A program made the translations under genes and the position numbers. From Sambucus nigra (Eukaryota > Streptophyta > Magnoliopsida > Dipsacales > Adoxaceae), in NCBI GenBank assembly GCA_949130495.1, contig OX422215.1, positions 71,253,244-71,317,243 of the forward strand: a stretch of DNA of 64,000 nucleotides. The letters run 5' to 3'. Shown in pieces: positions 23,860 to 35,252 of this stretch. Position 1 is the first letter of the stretch. Every line of letters begins with the position of its first letter. The notes under the pieces are model-generated. The model worked only from the letters and a program-made list of their open reading frames with translations. It was not told where the DNA came from and did no database searches.

Positions 23860-25920
23860 GTTTTTTTGTTTTTCTTTAATGGAATTTTTGGGTCGTTGTG
23901 ATTTACCCTTATTTGTAGGTTACTTGCTAGGTATGGGATTAATAGGTAGGCGGCGGCGTTGTTAACACTTTCTAGGTATGGGACTAATAAGAGTAGGTGT
24001 GTACGGTTGGGTATTCTTGGATGGGGCTAGGTAGTACGTCATCACGTGTTTTTTGTTACCCTAGGTGCGAGGCTAGGTGGTAATTTTTGGATATTCTTCC
24101 TAAGTGATAAGCTAGGAAATACTTGTGGTTTTGGTGATCTATTGGAATGGGACTAGGAATGATTTAGGGTGAATTACCTGAATTAAGGGTGGGGCTAATA
24201 GAGAAAAATGATAACTTGATAATAAATAGATAATTAATTCCTAAGACAAAGAACGGGTATTAAAATGAGTTTGTTTCACGAATATGTGAAGGGCTAACAA
24301 TTTGGGCAAACTGGCTATAACGACGTGGGTGTGTGTTGAAGTCACGAGTATAAGCAGGGCTGACGAAATTGGGCAAACTAACTATAGTGACGTGTCGTGT
24401 GTGGAACCTCACGAATATGTGCAGTGCTAACAAAATTGGGTGAACTGACTATAGTTAGGAAAATGAGTGTGGTGTGTATTTGCAGGGGAGTCAAGAGTAT
24501 GTGCAGAACTCATAATAAGATGAATTGGATATACTGGTGTCACATTAATAATATTGGGTGTGCCAGGAGTGTGCACGACTCATAATAGGATGAACTGGCT
24601 ATACTGATGTCGCATTAATAAAATTGGTTATATTAATTCATTAATAATTGTGAGTTGATAAATTAACGATTGTAATAACAAAATGAGACTGAAATAGTAG
24701 AGTGGCTTAGTTATGTAGGTTAGTAAATTATAACGTTTAATTTAAAATGCTTTATTGTGATATTTACCATGTATGATGTTTATGTCTGGGTTCACGGACT
24801 CTAACTGGGAGGAGTAGCTAGTGTTCATGCGGTGGGCTCTGACCATTGCGTTGAGTAACATTTCAGGTATAGTTGCTGGAGTAGCTGCATATGATGGATT
24901 GGAGATCTTTGGAGTGAAGCTGGAGATTTACTTTTATTGATTTAGTAGTGTAAATTATTTACATTCAGTCATTTTTACTTATGAGACAGTTAATATGGAC
25001 ATGGTGGGCCATTTGGTTCCACAGTTGTTATGGTTTTTAGTTAGATATTTGTAGTCGGATTATTTATTGGGTGTTATTCTATCTTTTGAAGTTGAATTTA
25101 TTTTTGGAGTTAGAATGGTGGTGGATTTTATTTGTATAAATGTTTATATTCGTTGGATTAAACCGCATTAGATCTTGTGGAACAATATTTTATTATCTCG
25201 TATTGCTGTCACATGCTAAGAATGGTATTTTATTTAGTGACGTTCGACGTGTTTTGGCAGCAGCCGACGCCAAAATGCATATGGTGTTACAGATGATATC
25301 AGAGCATGGCATTAGGTCTCGTAGGTTTTGAGCCCATTATAGCTTCCGCGTTATCGATCTTTTATTGCCTTTATTGATTCGTACTCTCTAAGGTATTAGA
25401 TCATACATGTTAGTTATAAAAGAGTTTTGTTTTAAAGCCATTGTAGGCATTTGGGTTAGAAGTAGTATAAATGTTAGATATCTCTAAAATAGATGTGGCG
25501 ATGGGATTTGATTTAAGGACTTAAGAGTTGTGATAGCTTGTGGAGATAGAACTGAGTAGCAATTTGTGGGTGATTGTGATACGCCCTTATATATATATAT
25601 AGCGTATTTTTGTTTGTGGGGTAGGTGAGTGTAGGATTGGGTGTATGAACACACAATCGTGTCATTCTACGGGTAGGCATATGTAAGCCTTATTTTATTT
25701 GCGCGACTTTACATTTGACGTTTATACTTGAGCAAATTTCAAGGATGAAATTCCTATATTAATGGGGAAAACTGTAATACCCCATAATTTGAGGGAAACC
25801 GTAATTTTTTTTAGTTGAAATTAAAATTTTCTAATAAGTTGGATTTTATGAAAATTTTCATGTTGAATCTTATTTAAAAAAGATTAAAATTTAGAATTAC
25901 TTAAATTGTTGAAATAAGAA
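23860..25920 (+). mobile_element. Element A: internally deleted Tekay/Del-like Ty3/gypsy retrotransposon
   Basis: A 5'-truncated LTR (about 23860-25291) shares phrases with both LTRs of element B: GGTATGGGACTA, ACTGGCTATAGTGACG-like blocks, TCACGGACTCTAA and CGACGCCA. It ends in GTGTTACA at 25291. A primer-site-like TGATATCAGAGC (25294-25305, one mismatch to the tRNA-iMet consensus) follows. Only ~480 bp of internal DNA remain before the 3' LTR start TGTAATACCCC at 25773, preceded by AATGGGGAAAAC, a polypurine tract. The 3' LTR fades out near 25920. Confidence 0.75.
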
Positions 25921-26211
25921 TTCTTAAGCGGAGGATCAGAAATCCAACAATCCGATCCCCAAAACGTGATGCAGAGGACCTTAACTACGTCCAATCGGGT
26001 TCTTACACAACTTTTTCTCGCCTTCAGCAAGAACACATCCAAAATTCAAGGAAATCCGACTATCAGAACTCTAAAATGCACCGAGTGTTACAATTCTTTC
26101 ATGAGAAAAATCTTCTTCATAATTCACTTCTTTTGAAATATGAAAACTAAGTGGTTATGGCAAAAAGCAAAGATACTCGACAAAAGTTACATTTAGCTTT
26201 TTGACCTTTGT
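25921..26211 (-). repeat. Left half of a MITE-like repeat split by element B
   Basis: From about 26140 to 26211 (AAGTGGTTATGG to TTTAGCTTTTTGACCTTTG) this matches the reverse complement of part of 44240-44360. The match resumes at 41933 on the other side of element B. No gene is visible in 25921-26140. Confidence 0.7.
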
Positions 26212-28654
26212 TGTAACCCCCCGTAATTTTGAACCGGTATTAATTTAATTTAATTCGAAATATGAAAAAATAAAAATAAAAATTGGATTTAATTATTTTT
26301 AGCAATTTAAAATGTTGGATTTTATTCATGAAAAATAGGATTTTAATCGAAATTGAAATCGGGAGAGAAATCGAGTTTTTATTTAATATATACATTTTGG
26401 GGGGAAACTAACGACTTGAACAGGTCCGAATCGATTCAGTCTGGAGCGTGAATCGATTCGCCTTGGTCAGTGTTGACAGTTTATTGGATTTTGTTAGAGT
26501 TTGAGTTAATTAAAACTCTTAATCTTTTTAATATCAAAAATAACCCGGCGTCGGGACTTTTATAAACACTTTTTCACCAACTTTAAAATCAGAAGTCTTT
26601 CATATCTCTATCACCTCTCATCTACTAAACTTAGCCCTAAATTAAACCCAAATTTTTGAATGCTCAAACTGTGTTTTCTCAAGATCGTTCAAGAACGAAT
26701 TTTTACTGATTTTTTGAAAGGAACGCAACCATTTAATCAGAATTTTCAACCAACTTTTCTGCAGGCATTAATACTTCTACTCTCTCTCTTTAGTATTATG
26801 CGCTTTAAATATCGCCTAAACCTTAATGTACATGTTTTTTCTTAAAATAAACTAGCAACCTTAATTAGGAAAAGTGAAATCTATATTGAGACTATTTTTA
26901 TGAAAAATCTTAATATGGATTAAGACTCATAACCCTTGTGTGCTTGGGGTAGAGGTTGGATTCTTGTTAATATAGGTGTAGGTTTGCATGTAGAAAATCA
27001 TAGTGGCTTTATTTAAATTGAAAAGGAACTTGGGAAATCACGTAAAATTATGTAAGTAGGAAAAAGGGAAAATTTTGTTGTGTGCACCATAAACTTGCAT
27101 TATGATGTTGAAGTTATATTATTTGCATAAAATAAATTGTTTAATTATGAAGATGGATTGCCCGAATTAAATTAAATTTATTCGTGATCGTATGAGAAAT
27201 TTGTGAAATAATTGAGAATATGTTGTATGTGAATTATTGATTTGATTATTTTTATCACCGCGGGGACGACGGGATTTCGGATAGTTTTGCTGTCAACTTA
27301 ATTTTAGCAGTACTTACTAGGTATAGGACTAGTGAGTTTGTCTTAGTTGTGGTTAACACTTTCTAAGTATGGGACTAGTTAGTGTAGATTTTTACGGATG
27401 AAATATTACAGGGTAGGGCAGATTTTTGGGTTGTTCCGTTGACTTGATAGCCTAGGCGCGAGACTATGAGGAGATTAATAGTTGAGATTCATCATATATA
27501 ATAAGGGTAGGACGTACTTGTGTTTTGGGAGACCTCTAGGTATGGGACTAGGGGTAGATTTGAGGATTGATGTTCTATAATAGAGTGGCGCTAATATAAA
27601 AAATAATGAGAACTTGAGAAATTTAAAAATTAATGCCTAAGATAATAAACGGATTTTAAAATGAATTTGCAGCGCGAGTATGAGCAGCGCTGACACAATA
27701 CGGATCGACCGGCTATAGCGACGCGGGTGTTTGTTGACGTCATGAGTATGTGCAGGGTTGACAGAATACGAGTCGACTGGCTATAACGATGTGTCGTGTG
27801 TGGCACCTCACGAGTATGTGCAGAGCTGACAGATATCAAATTTACTGGCTATAGTGAGGAGAATGGGTGTGATGTGTAGAACTTTAAGCGTGCCAAGAGT
27901 GTTTGCAAGACCGATAAGGGGTTGAATGATCATATTGGCGTCGCACGAATAAAAATAATTGATTAATTAAATTGAGGATAAGAGCTAATTTTTAAATTAT
28001 AGTGTTAATGGAATAATTGGACTTGCATTTTTAGCGTGGATTAGTTATATGGATTGATAGTGGCGGTTTACGTTTAATCGCATGTTAATAACTATATCGT
28101 TTAATTTAAAATACACTACTATGATGTTTATCATGTATAATGCTAATGTCTGGATTCACGGACCCTAATTGGTGAGAGTGGCTTGTATTCATGCGGTTGG
28201 CTGTGACCCATTTAGTTAACTAACATTTTCAGGTATAGTGCTGGAGTAGCTGCATAGAAGTTATTGGAGATATTTTTGGAGATACAACTGGAGCTTTATT
28301 TTAAATGCTTTAGTAGTTTAGATTTCTTTTCTATTCCGTCGCATTTATTATGAGACTTTCATTATGGATTTGGTGGTTCAAATGGTTCCACAGTTTACGA
28401 TTTTTCTATCAGATATTTATAGTTGAATAATTTCATTTGAGTTATACTTGGAGTTTAATTCATTTTGGAGATTAGCATGGTGATGAATTTCAATATTTCA
28501 TGAATGGTGATATTTATTGGACCAATCTGATTATTATCTTTTGGAATAAATTTGTATGTCTCGTATATCTGTCACATGCTGAAAATGATATTTAATTTAA
28601 TAATGCCCGCGTAGTCTTGGTGGCGTCCGACACCAGAGTGCGCGAGGTGTTACA
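26212..28654 (+). repeat. 5' LTR of element B (2443 bp)
   Basis: It begins TGTAACCCCCCGTAATTTTG and ends GAGGTGTTACA. It aligns by eye with 39619-41932 through CACCGCGGGGACGACG, GGTTAACACTTTCTA, TCACGGACCCTAATTGG and CGACACCAGAGTGCG. Confidence 0.85.
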
Positions 28655-28656
28655 GA

Positions 28657-28668
28657 TGGTATCAGAGC
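28657..28668 (+). promoter_or_regulatory. Primer binding site of element B (initiator tRNA-Met)
   Basis: TGGTATCAGAGC lies two bases after the LTR end. It is the complement of the 3' end of plant initiator tRNA-Met, the usual primer of chromoviruses. Confidence 0.9.
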
Positions 28669-28793
28669 ATGGTCTTAAGTCTCCTAGGTTGTGAGTCCGT
28701 TTTAGCTTCCGTGTTGCGTATCTTTGATTCCTTTTGATGATTTGTACTCTTAGTTATTCCGAGTCTGATGTTGTTTTGTTCCTTTATTTTCAT

Positions 28794-29880
28794 ATGGTGA
28801 ATACTAGGAGAGATGGAGATAGGAAAGAGGGTTCAAGTTCTGGTTCCACAGGAGAAGCCGAGACAGATTGTTTTGGATGTCGGGGAGTTGGCGGCTATTG
28901 TGCGTGAGGCCATGGCCGTGGGTATTGAGGTAGGTGGACAAAGGTGGGTAACTCTAGAGGCGCAACAGCAAAGTACACCCGCTTCATTTTAGGATAGGAT
29001 GAGAGCCAGATTCTATAAGGACAATCCTCCCACCTTCGCAGGGGGATCTGACCCAAGGGTTGTTCACTAATAGAGGAGAGACATGGAGAGACACTTGAGG
29101 ATGGTGGAATGTACTGATGTGCAGAAGCAGATGTTGGCTATGTTCAAGCTGACTGGAGATACATTACAGTGGTGGGAGAGTGTCACCACATCGGAGGATA
29201 GGGATCGTCTGAACTATGGAGATTTTCTGGTAAAGTTTAATGACAAGTATTTCCCGTATTCGATTAGGAGCGCGAAGAAGAGAGAGTTTTTGGATTTAGA
29301 AGAGATCGAAATCAGTTGCTGAGTATGAGCAGGAATTCACAAATCTGTCGATGTTTGTATTAGAGGAGGTAAATACATAGGCGAAAAAGATGGAGTGCTT
29401 CATTAAAGGATTATCTCGGTCTATTAAGCAGATAGTGTTGGGGAATCTGGTGTATACTACTTATACCCAGGTGGTGGACGTCGCACTATTGTCGTGGCAA
29501 GAGAGTAAACTACTAAAAGAAGTTGGGGAAGAGACAGGAGTCAAATGGTCGAGGAGAGAACAAGGATCGCAATGACCAAGCATGAAAGAGACGGTGATCA
29601 AATCAGGAGCAACAAGGCAATCGGGTCCCGCAGGGCCCTCACAGGGGCAAGGACGGTCGGGTGAGCGAGCGCCAAATAGGCAGTATGGGCACTTCAGGGC
29701 CACATGTTTCAGCTGTGGGGAAGTGGGGCACCGAGCTTCTAGGTGTCCGAAGGCGCAGGACCAGCAGGGCCAAGGGCCTCCAACACCAATAGCGCCACGT
29801 GTACAGGGAGCGCCAGTAGTAGCCACAGTTGGCAGGTGTTCTATGCTTTCGACTTGGGAGCCTCAGGCAGGGTAGGCGCC
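28794..29880 (+). pseudogene. gag of element B (broken)
   Basis: Gag starts at ATG 28794 with MVNTRRDGDRKEG, the common start of Tekay-type Gag. A frame break follows; then NPPTFAGGSDP, RHLRMVECTDVQKQ, TGDTLQWWESV and DKYFPYSIRSAKKREFLDL match the Retrotrans_gag core (29000-29320). A CX2CX4HX4C zinc knuckle, CFSCGEVGHRASRC, is intact at 29705-29746. Stops occur near 28900, 29070 and 29320. Coding resemblance is lost after about 29880, where protease should begin. Confidence 0.85.
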
Positions 29881-30181
29881 ACAGGAGCCAAGACGTGGCT
29901 AGTGGAGTAGCATGGTACGTAGTATTTTCTTATATACTTATATATATGCTTATATATATATATATATATAATTATTAAATATATTTTAATTTTTTTTAAA
30001 ATTTATTAAATATATTTTTACATTTTTTTAATTTATTAAATATATATATATTTATATATATTTTTTTTAATTTTTTTTCTATTATGGGTAGGTTTAATTA
30101 CGAGGGCATTTTTTTTATTATGGGCTGGGTTTTATCACGAGCGCAAATTTATCGTCGTGCCATCGGCACGGGCATCCACTA

Positions 30182-30232
<51 letters not shown>

Positions 30233-30557
30233 TTCGGATCAGGTCCTTATCGGAACGGAGTCATGTATATCCTGATCCGGTCCATTAACTAGTCGGGTAA
30301 TCGGATAATCGGGTATTCGGTTCGGATCCGGGTTGGGTCCGGGTCCAGACCCGGTCCATTGACAACCCTACTTCAAATGAGGATTCATGGCCTAAAGTGA
30401 CTTTAAATCTGCTTGGATCTGAGTCAAAGAGTTACGACAAGGGTGTGTTCCTTGAATCTTTCTACCTTTTCATTGGGAGCCTCAGGCATGGTAGGTGCCA
30501 CAGGAGCCAAGATGTGGCTAGTGGAATAGCACGGTACGTAGTATTTTCTTAGATACT

Positions 30558-30568
<11 letters not shown>
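29854..30568 (+). repeat. Direct duplication of ~95 bp, copies 619 bp apart
   Basis: TTGGGAGCCTCAGGCA begins copies at 29854 and 30473. Both run through GGAGCCAAGA, GTGGCTAGTGGA and GGTACGTAGTATTTTCTTA into TA-rich DNA. The copies bracket a TA-rich stretch with a Helitron end and a hAT-like terminus, so the gag/pol junction was duplicated or copied around the insertion. Confidence 0.85.
29948..30182 (+). mobile_element. Helitron 3' terminus (left edge uncertain)
   Basis: The perfect hairpin CGTGCCATCGGCACG (30156-30170) is followed by GGCATCCA and CTAG (30179-30182), then T. A short hairpin just before a CTRR end with a T after it is the diagnostic Helitron 3' structure. The preceding ~200 bp are AT-rich. 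I could not identify the 5' TC end. Confidence 0.6.
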
Positions 30569-30605
<37 letters not shown>

Positions 30606-30700
30606 TTCTCTTAAACGGACTTCCTTAAAGAACGGATTGACGGACTTTTGTCCTAATCCGACGGTGGTCCCCTCGTGGTCCCTAAGACATTTTGTTACTT
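30183..30700. repeat. TG/TA/CA microsatellite, hAT-like terminus and GA/TA repeats
   Basis: TG, TA and CA runs cover 30183-30232. GC-richer DNA with CGGGTCCGGGTC phrases ends in CATTGACAACCCTA near 30365, which complements to TAGGGTTGTCAATG, a hAT-like end without a visible partner. TA and GA runs follow at 30560-30605. No gene. Confidence 0.6.
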
Positions 30701-30844
30701 TTTTTAAATGGTTCCCCTCTTGTCTTATATTAAAACCTTAATTTAAGACTATATATTTAAAAGATTTATAGTTTAGACCCAAATTGGTATCAAGACCTTA
30801 AGAGAGCTTTAGAAACTCACCAAATTTCCACCAAACCCTAATTT

Positions 30845-30856
30845 TGGTATCAGAGC
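30845..30856 (+). promoter_or_regulatory. tRNA-Met primer-binding-site-like sequence at the viral left end
   Basis: TGGTATCAGAGC is a perfect 12-base match to the initiator tRNA-Met primer site used by caulimovirids and many LTR elements. A related TGGTATCAAGACC lies 60 bases upstream at 30785. Its position, before the long ORFs and far from the intergenic promoter, is unusual. Confidence 0.55.
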
Positions 30857-30896
30857 CATAAGACGCTCATTTTAGACTTATAGTAAAAAGACTTTA

Positions 30897-31397
30897 ATGC
30901 CCTTGAAATTTATCCCTCGCATTTACAAAGATATTTTTGGAACTAACCCAGACTACCAACCTATACCCATAACTGATTTAGACTCAGAAGGTTATTTAAT
31001 CGCTCACATAGAGGGTTGTTCACATACTGAACACATCCCGACCAAACACGTAGATAGTAGACAAGTCACTGACAGTTCTATTAATAACATAATAGACCAA
31101 AATAAGTGTATACTCCTTATATTAAGACAATTAATAAAAGATACTCAAACCCTTGAATCAAAGATCAAAAATATCTCTAACAGATTACTAGAAATAGATA
31201 GTCAAATCCCAATAGACCTTGTACAAGTATGACAAGAAATAAATATTAAGATTAATCATATAGAAGTCCTTAACAAAGACATTTCAAAAATTAAAACTTT
31301 AACTAAAAATCAAGACGGTGAGTTAATTAAACTCACTAAAGAAGAAGCTAAGCTTATCCCTAGATTAGATAGTTATCTTCCTAATGGAGATAGTTAG
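30897..31397 (+). pseudogene. Viral ORF of unknown function with coiled-coil tendency
   Basis: The frame opens at ATG 30897 and runs to a TAG at 31395-31397, with one internal TGA at 31230-31232. The N-terminal ~40 residues are unremarkable. From about residue 65 the sequence is rich in I, L, K and E with heptad-like spacing (LRQLIKDTQTLESKIKNI), suggesting a coiled coil. Its end overlaps the next ORF start (ATG at 31384) by 14 bases, a compact viral arrangement. It could be a virion-associated protein or the polyprotein N-terminus. Confidence 0.5.
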
Positions 31398-32340
31398 ATC
31401 AGACTGGAATGGGGTACTAAGAGACCTCTCCATTCAAATCTTAGCAATTTTTTACCAAACAATTTTAGAAAAGATAAATGATAATAGATTTTATTATAAG
31501 ATAAATGAAAATGAGATCTCCAACTCTGCTAAAACAACTAGACTCATTTTAGAAAGATTAAATTTAATCTCCACATCCATAGCAGCTACCCAAGACTATA
31601 ACAGTAGCTTTGTTAAAGACTTACATTTAGATTTAAAAGCTAAGACAAAAGGATTAACTACCTTCTACACAGACTTTGTTAAATTCCAACAAAATTTAGC
31701 AAATTATCTTAATAATATGGAAAGTCATAACCTATCCAAAATGGATAGTATCATTAACGAACTTAGATTAGACATGGCCCAAGTCGAAGAAAAATACGAA
31801 GAAATTATGAAGGGAATTAAGTTTATATATAATAAACCTTCCCAAACAGAATTACACTCTCCGTTTATTTTAACTCGTTTAGATAAAATAGAAAAAACTG
31901 TAAAAACCATAGAAGCTAGGATGGCACATGAATCTGTGCATAAACAAGAAAAAGAAGATGAGGTAAAAGATTATATTAATAATATCGTTAATTCTCTTGT
32001 TAATACGCTTGTTAAAAATAATGAAGATATTAACAATAATGCTAGAAAATAGAATAAGATGTTTAATGAAGAAATCCTTAGGCAAATAAAAAGACAAAAA
32101 GATTATCCAGACTCTTTAGAAAGGATTGAAAAAAGACTTGAACAAAAACAGATAAACACCTGTAAATTTAGAGAATCCCCTTATGTAGGAACTAGAGAAG
32201 GAAAGAACATAACTAAAAGAATCATAAATGATGGATTAGATAAGACTAGTAAGATAGTTAGCTATATCCCAAATATTGGACAGAGTAATTGTATGCTCCA
32301 AAGACTTAAGGATTCATCCTCCAATGTTAGAACATGGTGA
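31384..32340 (+). pseudogene. Viral ORF, alpha-helical N-terminal region of the polyprotein or separate ORF
   Basis: A 222-codon open piece from ATG 31384 ends at TAG 32050-32052. The same frame continues from 32059 to TGA 32338-32340. Composition is Lys/Glu/Asn/Ile-rich with long predicted helices (NELRLDMAQVEEKYEEIMKG, LDKIEKTVKTIEARM), and there are no Cys or His clusters. It lies directly upstream of movement-protein sequence. I recognise no enzyme motif. Confidence 0.5.
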
Positions 32341-32399
32341 AAGGAGAGAAATTTCACAAATCCTCTCCAATGAAAAGAATGGGGTGAAGTTAACTGAAA

Positions 32400-33700
32400 G
32401 ATTGTTGAAGATTCCATTCATAATGGACAACTTCCAGACGTTAAATACATAAACTTGTTTAAAGAAGGTGTCACTCCTAAGCCTCCTAATTATAACATGA
32501 CTTATCATTGTAGGAATCATGTGTTAGAAAAATCATATACTGAGCTCCAAGTGTTCGACTCAGAATGGCTTAGATCTAGAGGAACTGATAGGAAGTTCCA
32601 ATTCCTAACCTTTGGACTCTTTCAAGAAGAATCCAATGATTACATACGCATCAAAATAATATCAACATATTATGTTGTTTAGTAGATAGAAGAAGGAAAG
32701 ATTTTGAGAAAAGCCTTATTGGGATAGCCCAATTAGAAATGTCAGACAACATAGGATACTTTAATGTCATTCCGGCATTTACAGTAACCGTAGACACAGT
32801 CAAACATTTTAAGTTAATCTTATATGCTAGTGGCTATGAAAACTATATTATCCCAGATGCTAATATAAACATAGAATTCCAAAGCTATGTGAAGTTCTCC
32901 CAATTTCCTTATGAAGGAATGCAATCAGGAATTCCTAGCGGTAGACTTAATGAAGAAATTTTAGTTAGAACCAATGTTTCAGACTACAATCATACTTACA
33001 GTATTAGAAATACTGGACCTATGAAAGAAAAATCTAAGACCCTTTTGCAATTGCCAGAATTTCTAGAAACTAAGACTATACAGAATAAACCTTTGTTTAT
33101 TAATCAAAACGATGTCACTGGAAATGTTACCATCCAATTTGGACCTCCTAAGATTATCAATAAGAATATCCAGGCTGAAGAAATTAGATTTAGGAATATG
33201 GGAGAAGCCATAATCAATGTTCCTTCAGAAGGAGAATGTAGTAGTAAGAGTAGTTCTAGTTTACTTAGACAGCCCCTTGTAATTAGACCTAGAAGATCAT
33301 TTGAAAACAAAGACTTGGTTAGAGAAAAAGCTAGGATCCAAAACTTTGGGCATGAACCCTCAGAATTAGATATGAAGACATTTAAAGATCATCTTAAGAA
33401 AAGTCATTATTTTAGTATCCAAGAAAGAGATAGATTTAATATGATAGCTCAAGACCGTATATTAAAATTAAAAGAATCTAAGAATACTAAAGAACTTCTT
33501 AGAAATCTTAGAGTAATAGAAGAAGGAAAAGAAATACTAATGACAGCTACACAAGTAGAACCTAATAAGCAAGAGGTAGGAAGTAGTAGTAGTAGGCTAC
33601 AAGATGCTCCTAGACTTTTTAGTAAACCAATAGAAATAAATATTCCTATATACTCAAGCACTGCAGTAAAGACTAAACATGATTATATAAAAGACTTTCC
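32400..33700 (+). pseudogene. Viral movement-protein region (30K-type) and linker
   Basis: The N-terminal half lies in one frame (32455-32682, with LFKEGVTPKPPNYN) and continues in another from about 32690 (IGIAQLEMSDNIGYFNVIP), so a frameshift lies near 32680. The segment resembles the movement proteins that start caulimovirid polyproteins, which let virus pass between plant cells. The rest, to about 33700, is a Lys/Glu/Ser-rich linker in the long open frame 32739-34010 (423 codons). The match is by general pattern only. Confidence 0.5.
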
Positions 33701-34928
33701 AACTAGTAACAAGAGTTTTACTCCCATTAAGACTATGGCAAGTCAACCCATAAATTCAGTTGGGATATACCTTAACTTAGACAATGTCCAAGATATGAAG
33801 AAGGCCCTAGATGAATGGTGTAATCAGATGAACATGTGTTTTGCATCTAATGAACAATGGGATGCAAGTTCATGTAAGCAATACGCTAAGCAGTCTATTA
33901 GAGGTATTGCAAAAGATTACTTAGATAGTTTAAGAAAAGCTACAGATGAAGACTCCTTAGCTAAGATTGAGAAAATGAAGGAAAACCTAGAAGAAAGATC
34001 AATTGAATAATATATTCAATTGTTCACGTCAGAATTCATTAGATCTGGACATCTAGCTCAAATCAATGAACAAGACCTAGCAAAAACTAAGTTAGCCCTC
34101 CTTAGCATTTGCAAACTAGATAAGATAAATGAATATAACAATAATTATGAGCAACTATATTACCAAATTAAACAATTTGGAGAGACCTTAAAAGATGAAT
34201 ACTTTTGGAAGATACCAGCCATAGGACAAATCCTAATTAATGAATATAGGAATTGGCCAGGAGTAGCTGGAGTTAAGAATAACTCCCTTAGTGAAAGAAT
34301 CAATTTTGTCAAAGACTATATCATATCTAAGAGACGTGATATAACTCAAGGAAAGTTGTTAGAAGAGACTTTCAAACAGATCCTTCCAATCAAAGACGAA
34401 AGAGACATCGCTCCAATCCAATGGGGATGTGGAAATAAATCTAAGAAATTAGAATGGAAACATAGGAAGTTTAAAACTAGACCTTTAAGATTTCCAAAGA
34501 AGTATAGATTTAGACCATCTACTACCTTTAGAGAAAAGAACACTAAGACTAAGAAAAATAAATTTAACCACAGAAGATATTTTAACACTAGTAAATATAA
34601 AAAGGTTCCTAATTATAGGAAAGAAAAAGATATAGCTCAATCTAAGACTGCCATTAAAGAATGTTGGACTTGCGACAAAGAAGGATACTTTACTAAAGAC
34701 TGTCCTAATAAGAAAGATAAAGAAGGGATTAAGATTATTAATACAATATTAGACTATGCAGATCAAGAAGAGTTAGATATCCTATATGCTATAGAAATAT
34801 CAGACATAGAAAATGATGACAATACTAATATTTATAGCACATATACAGATAGTGACTCAGAAGGCTATAATAGTGATACTGATGAGTGTGAGGACTCTCG
34901 GGATACTCTAGACTTGTATTTGATGTAA
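33700..34928 (+). pseudogene. Viral coat-protein region with zinc knuckle
   Basis: The frame 32739-34010 continues in phase after a TAA at 34008-34010 into 34020-34928 (302 codons). The region includes a helical part (KKALDEWCNQMNM, SIRGIAKDYLDSL), a very basic stretch (34440-34640) and a zinc-knuckle-like CWTCDKEGYFTKDC at 34662-34703. In that knuckle the metal-binding histidine is replaced by tyrosine. An acidic Asp/Glu/Ser tail follows. This order, core then basic region, CCHC knuckle and acidic tail, is that of caulimovirid coat proteins. Confidence 0.6.
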
Positions 34929-35048
34929 ACTAATCAAGACGATTTAGATAATGAATATATAGACTTTGAAAATGCTTGGTATAACTGTATATTAAGCCCC
35001 TTTTTAAAGAAAAGATGGGGAGTTAGTAATCCTGAGTTACTAATATAT

Positions 35049-35252
35049 ATGCCTAGATGTTACTTTGATGTAGGACATTATTGCACATTTAAAATGAAAT
35101 GTAGCAAGAAAGACTTTAGATGTGTAGAATGCTTTGAGACTATACAAACAGAAACATTTATGGTTCGTGCTATTTGTCAATTACACTACCATGAGAACTG
35201 TTGGAGACTAGATTTAGAGCAATTTATACTAGCCAGTATGACGCTCAAATAG
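35049..35252 (+). pseudogene. Cys/His-rich segment between coat protein and protease
   Basis: This 67-codon piece contains a Cys/His array of the form C-X2-C-X14-C-X2-H-X-H-X2-C, with the end reading CQLHYHENCW. The pattern resembles a treble-clef or RING-like zinc-binding fold. Badnavirus polyproteins also carry a second Cys-rich motif after the zinc knuckle, but I cannot say it is the same one. A frame change to the protease frame lies near 35200-35250. Confidence 0.45.

Noticed and set aside
28657..30856. TGGTATCAGAGC sites considered as tRNA gene ends
   Set aside because: Only the 12-base primer complement is present, with no tRNA cloverleaf around either site.
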